This document shows positions 59,494 to 64,000 of a DNA stretch of 64,000 nt, one piece after another. The notes under the pieces are model-generated. The model was not told the origin of the DNA, ran no database searches, and saw only the letters and a list, made by a program, of their open reading frames with translations. The number at the start of each line of letters is the position of its first letter. The first letter of the stretch is position 1. The position numbers and the translations under genes are program-made. Origin of the DNA: an uncultured Bacilli bacterium. Its GTDB lineage: Bacteria > Bacillota_I > Bacilli_A > RF39 > UBA660. The stretch covers positions 124,001 to 188,000 of the forward strand of contig CAKOSO010000001.1 of NCBI GenBank assembly GCA_934102355.1, read 5' to 3'.

Positions 59494-60397
59494 TCCATAA
59501 ATCATTTGGGTATACCCTCTCATCAACCAACTTTTTAATAGATGATACAACGAAATCTTTATCCTCTTTATAAGTTACACCATACCAAGTAGCAGAAGTA
59601 TTAACAACCTTTACTTTTATGTTTTTCTTATTCATTTCGCTTGATACAACATCTGGTAATAAATATTCACACTTCAAAAGATCATTTTTATTCTCATCAA
59701 AGAATATTTTAAAACCTTCTTCTAAATATTTAAATATACCTTCTGTAAAAGCAAACATATTCATTGAAACTAAGGCATCAGATGAAACTATAAAACTATC
59801 ATCACCATTTAAAGGTTCTGCAACTATTCCTTCATCTTTCTTTTCTATTTTAGATTCAACAATACTAGTTAAATATCCATCTTCACAAGTTAAAACTCCT
59901 CTTTTAACAGATCCATTTTCTGTCAATGTATTAGAAACATTATATGCTATATTTGCATACATATTAAAATCATCATTGTTATCAATAAAATTAGCAGCTT
60001 TAAGATATGCATCATATCCATAAAAATCATCAGCATTAATAACAACAAAAGATGAATTAACAAATTCTCTAGCACTTAAAATAGCTTGTCCAGTTCCCCA
60101 TGGTTTTACTCTATCATCTGGTATTGTTACTCCTTCTGGAACATTATCAAGCTTTTGAAAAGCATAGAAAGTTGGAATCTTATCTTCAACTCTTTTACCT
60201 ATTGTATCTTTAAATACTTGATAATTCTCTTCCTTTATTATAAATACAACCTTACTAAATCCTGCTCTTATAGCATCATAAATAGAATAATCAATAATGA
60301 ATTCTCCATTAGGTCCAATTGGCTCAATTTGTTTTAAACCTCCAAAACGTGACCCCATACCTGCAGCCATAATAACTAATGCTTTTTCTTTTTTCAT
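59489..60397 (-). CDS. NDP-sugar nucleotidyltransferase-like protein
   Basis: 302 residues from the ATG at 60397 (GGAGG upstream). The N-terminal nucleotide-binding signature is MAAGMGSRFGGLKQIEPIGPNG, followed by KPWGTGQAILSAREF and VINADDFYGYDAY with the metal-binding Asp. This is the sugar-1-phosphate nucleotidyltransferase fold (UDP-glucose pyrophosphorylase-like group). The sugar is unknown; activation of a sugar phosphate for wall or surface polymer synthesis is plausible from the neighbourhood of PBP genes. Confidence 0.85.
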   Translation of the reverse strand: MKKEKALVIMAAGMGSRFGGLKQIEPIGPNGEFIIDYSIYDAIRAGFSKVVFIIKEENYQVFKDTIGKRVEDKIPTFYAFQKLDNVPEGVTIPDDRVKPWGTGQAILSAREFVNSSFVVINADDFYGYDAYLKAANFIDNNDDFNMYANIAYNVSNTLTENGSVKRGVLTCEDGYLTSIVESKIEKKDEGIVAEPLNGDDSFIVSSDALVSMNMFAFTEGIFKYLEEGFKIFFDENKNDLLKCEYLLPDVVSSEMNKKNIKVKVVNTSATWYGVTYKEDKDFVVSSIKKLVDERVYPNDLWK

Positions 60398-60409
60398 AAA
60401 TTCCTCCAA

Positions 60410-62533
60410 TCAATATATATCCTTTAAAGAAATCACAACTTCCATTCCCTTTGTAACCTTTATATTACTAATGCTTTGACTACTTACATATCCATAACCA
60501 TCAAAAGTACAATTAATATCTAATATATTACAAACCATCTGAGCTTGTTTTTTACTAAATCCTTTAATGTCTGGAAGTACATAAGAATCTTCATCATCAG
60601 TTAACAATATAATTATATCATTTTTATTTATAATAGATGAAATATTTGGATATTGTTTAATAATTTTTTCACCATTTCCAATAACCATATATCTTTCATT
60701 TACCTTATCAAGTTTTTCCCTAACTACACTAGTCTTCTCATTAACATAGTTTTCTACTGTATAATTACTAATATCTTTTTCTTCAGAAGTATCAAAAATC
60801 TTCAAGTATTTACTAGTATTTAAAACTATACTTTTAACTGTTTCATATAAAGCTCTAGAAGATCCATAAGCTGGTTTTTTAGCAGAAACATATATTATTA
60901 CTTCAGGATCATCTTTAGGCCACATTCCTACAAAAGATCTAAGAGTATAATAATCACTAGAATAATAATATCCAGTTTTTTCATTTACAAGTTGTGCAGT
61001 ACCAGTTTTACCTATTAAATCATAACCATCAAGAGCATAAGATCTACCAGTAGCATAAGGCAAATCAGAATTAACAGTGTTATACATAAGTTCTTTGATT
61101 TTTTCTACAGTTTCATAACTTGCAACTTGAGAAACTTCGGTACGAACTCCTTCAAATACAACATTTCCATTTTTGTCTAATACTTTATCAATAATATAAG
61201 GATTTAACATAACACCATTATTAGCAATAGAAGTTAATGCTTTAATATGTTGCATAGGTGTAGTAGTTATACCTTGTCCAAATCCAGCATTATAAACTTC
61301 AGTTTGATATTTAAACTTAATTTTACCACTGTTTTCATTAGCTAAAGTAATACCAGTTTTCTCACCAAACCCCATCTTCAAGAAATAATCTTGTAAAATC
61401 TTTCTATTTATAAAATTATTTATAATATTGATAATACCTACATTGGAAGAATAAACAAATCCTTGATCATAAGTAATATCACCAAAACCTTCCCTTTTCC
61501 AATCATAAATATTTGTACCATCATCTGCTTCAAAATGTCCAGATTTAAAAGTTTCTTCTCCTTTATAAGTCCCATTTTCTAAGGCAGCCATATATGTATA
61601 AATCTTCATAATTGATCCAGGTTCAAATGCTGAAACTGAATAATCAATCCAATTTGTTATGTCTAAAGTATTTGGATCAAATGAAGGTGATTGTGAACTC
61701 GCTAAAATCTTACCACTTTTTGCATCTGCAACAACAACAGTCATCCATTCAGGTTTATATTTTTCATATGCACTTTTAACCGCTTGTTCAACAAAAAACT
61801 GAATATTTGAATCTATTGTAAGATAAACATCATAACCATCCTCTGCTAAAACCTTTTGTTCTTTAGTACCAGGAATCTTATATCCATTAACATCTTGCTG
61901 ATAAGAAATATAACCATCAGTACCAGATAATACATCATTAAGTAAAAGCTCTATTCCCATTTCTCCAGCAATATCTTCATCTTCATTACTTCTAGCATAA
62001 CCTAAAACATAAGATGCAAAATCACCATTCGGATAATATCTTTTTTCATCCTCAATAAAATCAATACCAGGAAGTTCTAAAGCTTCAATCTTTTCCTTTT
62101 CTAAAGTAGTTAAATTTTTTCCAGCAAAACCAAATTCAACTTGATACAAACCATCTTGATTTAAAATAGAAAGAATATCTTCCTTTGACATATCTATAAC
62201 AGTAGATAACTTTTCAGCAGTAAGTTCCTTATCCTCAACATGAAAAAGTTTATCTTTATCCTTACTTCTAGCTGGATCAAGATATGCAATAAGTGTATAA
62301 GAAGAAACATTTTGAGCAAGTTCATTTCCTAATGAATCGTAAATAGTTCCTCTTTTTGACTTTAAAACACTACTATAAAGACTTCTATCATCAGCAAAAT
62401 CTTTTAAATTAATTCCATCAACTTTCTTAGAAAGTCCTAAATAAGATAATCTATAAATAATTAGACAAAACGAAAAAAAAGCAAAAACAATAAAAGTATT
62501 AATTAATAACTTATTGTTTTTACTATTATTCAT
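60410..62533 (-). CDS. pbpB: Class B penicillin-binding protein, septal (PBP2B/FtsI), with PASTA end
   Basis: 707 residues. Membrane helix about 12-32, dimerisation domain (KSKRGTIYDSLGNELAQNVSSYTLIAY), transpeptidase with FEPGSIMKI (SxxK), YSSNVGI (SxN) and IGKTGTAQL (KTG). The C-terminal 120 residues hold PASTA-like repeats, the last around DSYVLPDIKGFSKKQAQ. The position after ftsL and rsmH is the classic pbpB site, so it is the septal transpeptidase partner of FtsW. Confidence 0.95.
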   Translation of the reverse strand: MNNSKNNKLLINTFIVFAFFSFCLIIYRLSYLGLSKKVDGINLKDFADDRSLYSSVLKSKRGTIYDSLGNELAQNVSSYTLIAYLDPARSKDKDKLFHVEDKELTAEKLSTVIDMSKEDILSILNQDGLYQVEFGFAGKNLTTLEKEKIEALELPGIDFIEDEKRYYPNGDFASYVLGYARSNEDEDIAGEMGIELLLNDVLSGTDGYISYQQDVNGYKIPGTKEQKVLAEDGYDVYLTIDSNIQFFVEQAVKSAYEKYKPEWMTVVVADAKSGKILASSQSPSFDPNTLDITNWIDYSVSAFEPGSIMKIYTYMAALENGTYKGEETFKSGHFEADDGTNIYDWKREGFGDITYDQGFVYSSNVGIINIINNFINRKILQDYFLKMGFGEKTGITLANENSGKIKFKYQTEVYNAGFGQGITTTPMQHIKALTSIANNGVMLNPYIIDKVLDKNGNVVFEGVRTEVSQVASYETVEKIKELMYNTVNSDLPYATGRSYALDGYDLIGKTGTAQLVNEKTGYYYSSDYYTLRSFVGMWPKDDPEVIIYVSAKKPAYGSSRALYETVKSIVLNTSKYLKIFDTSEEKDISNYTVENYVNEKTSVVREKLDKVNERYMVIGNGEKIIKQYPNISSIINKNDIIILLTDDEDSYVLPDIKGFSKKQAQMVCNILDINCTFDGYGYVSSQSISNIKVTKGMEVVISLKDIY

Positions 62534-62550
62534 ACTATCACCTTACTTAA

Positions 62551-62835
62551 TCAATCTATCATTTTTATACTATCACTAGTATAACTCAAACCAGAACTCT
62601 TAGCAATATTCTCTAAGTTTTCTAAAGAAGCAAGTTCATTTATAACCATTTGAATACTTTCATTCTCCTTAGATTGTTTGTTTACCTCTTCCTTAGTCTC
62701 TTCAACCTCATAATTTATTTGAGATAGACTTGATTTAGCAAATATTGACATAACAGGAAAAAATACTAATAATGTTATAGTTATTAAGAATAACATCTTT
62801 TCAAAAAAAGTTAACTTCTTAGCAATCTTTCTCAT
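62551..62835 (-). CDS. ftsL: Cell division protein FtsL
   Basis: 94 residues: a short basic N-terminus, one membrane helix (about 13-34), and a leucine/heptad coiled coil (about 38-85, VEETKEEVNKQSKENESIQMVINELASLENLENIAK). Size and position between rsmH and pbpB are as in Bacillus; the sequence itself is poorly conserved in this family. Confidence 0.85.
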   Translation of the reverse strand: MRKIAKKLTFFEKMLFLITITLLVFFPVMSIFAKSSLSQINYEVEETKEEVNKQSKENESIQMVINELASLENLENIAKSSGLSYTSDSIKMID

Positions 62836-62844
62836 ATATGCCTC

Positions 62845-63774
62845 CTATTTTATTTTCTTTATAACCCTTAACTTAGCTGATTTACTTCTTTTATTAAAAT
62901 CAATTTCATCACTACTAGGTAAAATTGGTTTCTTTGTTATTAAAACATAATCAGGAAGTAAAGATTTGTCTATATTTGGTAATCCTTTCACAAATTTATC
63001 TTCTTCTGTTAATTCTTTGAATTTTTGTTTTACTATTCTATCCTCTAATGAATGAAAAGTAATAACAGCAAGAATTCCATTAACGTTTAAAAGTTTTACT
63101 GCATTATCCAAAGATTTTTTCAAACCTTCTATTTCATTATTAACTTCAATTCTTATAGCTTGGAACACTCTTTTAGCAGGATGTCCATTTCTTTTTTCTT
63201 TAAAAGGAATAGACTTATCGATTATATCAACCAACTCCAAAGTAGTTTCAATTGGTTTAATACTTCTTGCTTTTTCAATATTCTTAGCTATCTTGCCAGC
63301 AAAACGCTCTTCTCCATAAATTCTAAATATTCTAACTAAATCTTCATATTTATAATTATTAACCACTTCATATGCAGAAAGTTTTTGATTTATATCCATT
63401 CTCATATCAAGTTTAGCATCTTGCATATAACTAAATCCGCGATCCTTTTCATCTATCTCTGGAGAAGATATTCCAAGATCATATAAGATTCCGTCAACAC
63501 CTGTAACATTTTCGTTTTCTAATATTTCTTTAGCATTTGAGTTATCAGAATTAAATATTTTAAAATTACTTCCAATACTCTGTAGAATTTTTGTACTACA
63601 CTCTATTGCATTAACATCTTTATCAAAGGCGAATAGAAACCCCTTTTTATTTCTTTTTAATATCTCCTTTGCATGTCCTGCATAACCTAAAGTCATATCT
63701 ACATAGATGCCATCTTCTTTGATATCCAAAGCATTTATAACTTCATCTCTTAAAACACTTATATGTTTTTCCAT
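62845..63774 (-). CDS. rsmH: 16S rRNA m4C1402 methyltransferase RsmH (MraW)
   Basis: 309 residues. SAM fold with DMTLGYAGHAKEIL, LFAFDKDVNAIE, GILYDLGISSPEIDEKDRGFSY and ITFHSLEDRIVKQKFKEL. It methylates C1402 in the 16S rRNA P-site. Second gene of the mraZ-rsmH-ftsL-pbpB block. Confidence 0.98.
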   Translation of the reverse strand: MEKHISVLRDEVINALDIKEDGIYVDMTLGYAGHAKEILKRNKKGFLFAFDKDVNAIECSTKILQSIGSNFKIFNSDNSNAKEILENENVTGVDGILYDLGISSPEIDEKDRGFSYMQDAKLDMRMDINQKLSAYEVVNNYKYEDLVRIFRIYGEERFAGKIAKNIEKARSIKPIETTLELVDIIDKSIPFKEKRNGHPAKRVFQAIRIEVNNEIEGLKKSLDNAVKLLNVNGILAVITFHSLEDRIVKQKFKELTEEDKFVKGLPNIDKSLLPDYVLITKKPILPSSDEIDFNKRSKSAKLRVIKKIK

Positions 63775-63776
63775 AG

Positions 63777-64000
63777 CTATTCACCAACACTTTGATCAAA
63801 TAGATGATCTGCTAAATCTGATAAGTTTTCTTTATTTTCATTAAAGAAATTATCCCAATTATTACTTGACCATATTTCAAGTCTATCACCAACACCTAAT
63901 ACTACACACTCTTTTTCAAGTTCTGCATAAGTCTTTAAGTTTTTTGGAATAACAATTCTTCCTTGCTTATCAAATTCACAAATAGTGGCTCCAGATGAGA
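63777..64000 (-). CDS. mraZ: Transcriptional regulator MraZ, C-terminal half (runs off the window)
   Basis: About 74 residues are visible, reading TICEFDKQGRIVIPKNLKTYAEL and LGVGDRLEIWSSNNWD, the second AbrB/SpoVT-like swapped-hairpin domain of MraZ. The gene starts beyond base 64000. MraZ controls the dcw operon it begins. The stop codon is two bases before the rsmH start region. Confidence 0.95.
   Translation of the reverse strand, partial: SSGATICEFDKQGRIVIPKNLKTYAELEKECVVLGVGDRLEIWSSNNWDNFFNENKENLSDLADHLFDQSVGE

Noticed and set aside
59619..60023. 134-codon plus-strand frame
   Set aside because: It is the complement of the nucleotidyltransferase gene and has no start signals.
1..64000. 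Alternative genetic code (TGA as Trp), as in Mollicutes
   Set aside because: Trp is encoded by TGG throughout and TGA serves as the stop in several tight ATGA overlaps.
1..64000. CRISPR arrays, prophage or insertion sequences
   Set aside because: No regularly spaced repeats, transposase, integrase, or phage structural genes are visible; only a decayed segment near 19.6-22.6 kb looks acquired.

Overview
This window comes from a very AT-rich, Gram-positive-type bacterium of the Bacillota, most likely a deep uncultured Bacilli lineage of the RF39/Erysipelotrichia kind. That placement is an inference from gene content. Almost everything is on the minus strand. Start sites carry clear AGGAGG-type ribosome sites, tRNA genes encode their own CCA, and tryptophan is TGG with TGA used as a stop, so the code is standard. 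Gene pairs and order recall Bacillus: radC-mreC-mreD-spoIVFA-spoIVFB, dnaI-thrS and scpA-scpB. The division and cell-wall (dcw) genes are present but scattered.

Layout. 1-4.1 kb: a family-10 glycosidase-like fragment, then a condensed mre/sporulation block (spoIVFB, spoIVFA-like, mreD, mreC, radC, a SPOR-like gene). mreB and minCD, which lie inside the Bacillus block, are absent. 4.2-8.2 kb: trmL, a thioredoxin-fold protein, T-box-controlled thrS without a TGS domain, and dnaI. 8.3-10.6 kb: a compact bacteriocin-type locus that is easy to miss, with a C39-peptidase ABC exporter followed by two overlapping short genes that both carry double-glycine leaders and GxxxG motifs. 10.7-17.4 kb: housekeeping genes (rluB, tkt, DUF3006 plus ComEC-like hydrolase, tRNA-Leu, scpAB, PH-domain and thioredoxin-like proteins). 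17.5-19.4 kb: an unusual cysteine desulfurase pair in which each subunit lacks conserved elements the other keeps, followed by a DUF1540 Cys-rich peptide.

19.5-22.6 kb is an accessory stretch beside tRNA-Gly. It holds two decayed genes, a methyltransferase, two small membrane proteins, and two related standalone transcripts, each with its own promoter and terminator, that look like an unrecognised small-RNA family. 22.6-30.9 kb holds large uncharacterised proteins: an ankyrin-ClpB-type AAA+ ATPase paired with a 963-residue protein, and a transglutaminase-like protein paired with a helical protein. 30.9-39.1 kb: a lipoprotein, a membrane protein and a TetR-LiaF-like-double-ABC exporter operon. 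39.2-42.9 kb: sodA, two tRNA-Thr genes (one with an A19-U56 pair replacing the near-universal G19-C56), a YjcZ-like small protein, helD behind an attenuator-like leader, and tRNA-Arg.

42.9-64 kb is the dispersed dcw region: divIB, murB, murG, a MarR-controlled heterodimeric ABC exporter, a murD-murL pair (a route to D-Glu by epimerising the UDP-MurNAc dipeptide), ftsW, mraY, two class B penicillin-binding proteins with PASTA ends, an HD/P-loop fusion protein, a sugar nucleotidyltransferase, ftsL, rsmH and the end of mraZ. The clearest candidates for undescribed biology are the complementary desulfurase pair, the two-copy small RNA, the A19-U56 tRNA-Thr (whose elbow is also what a T-box recognises), and the two-peptide bacteriocin locus.
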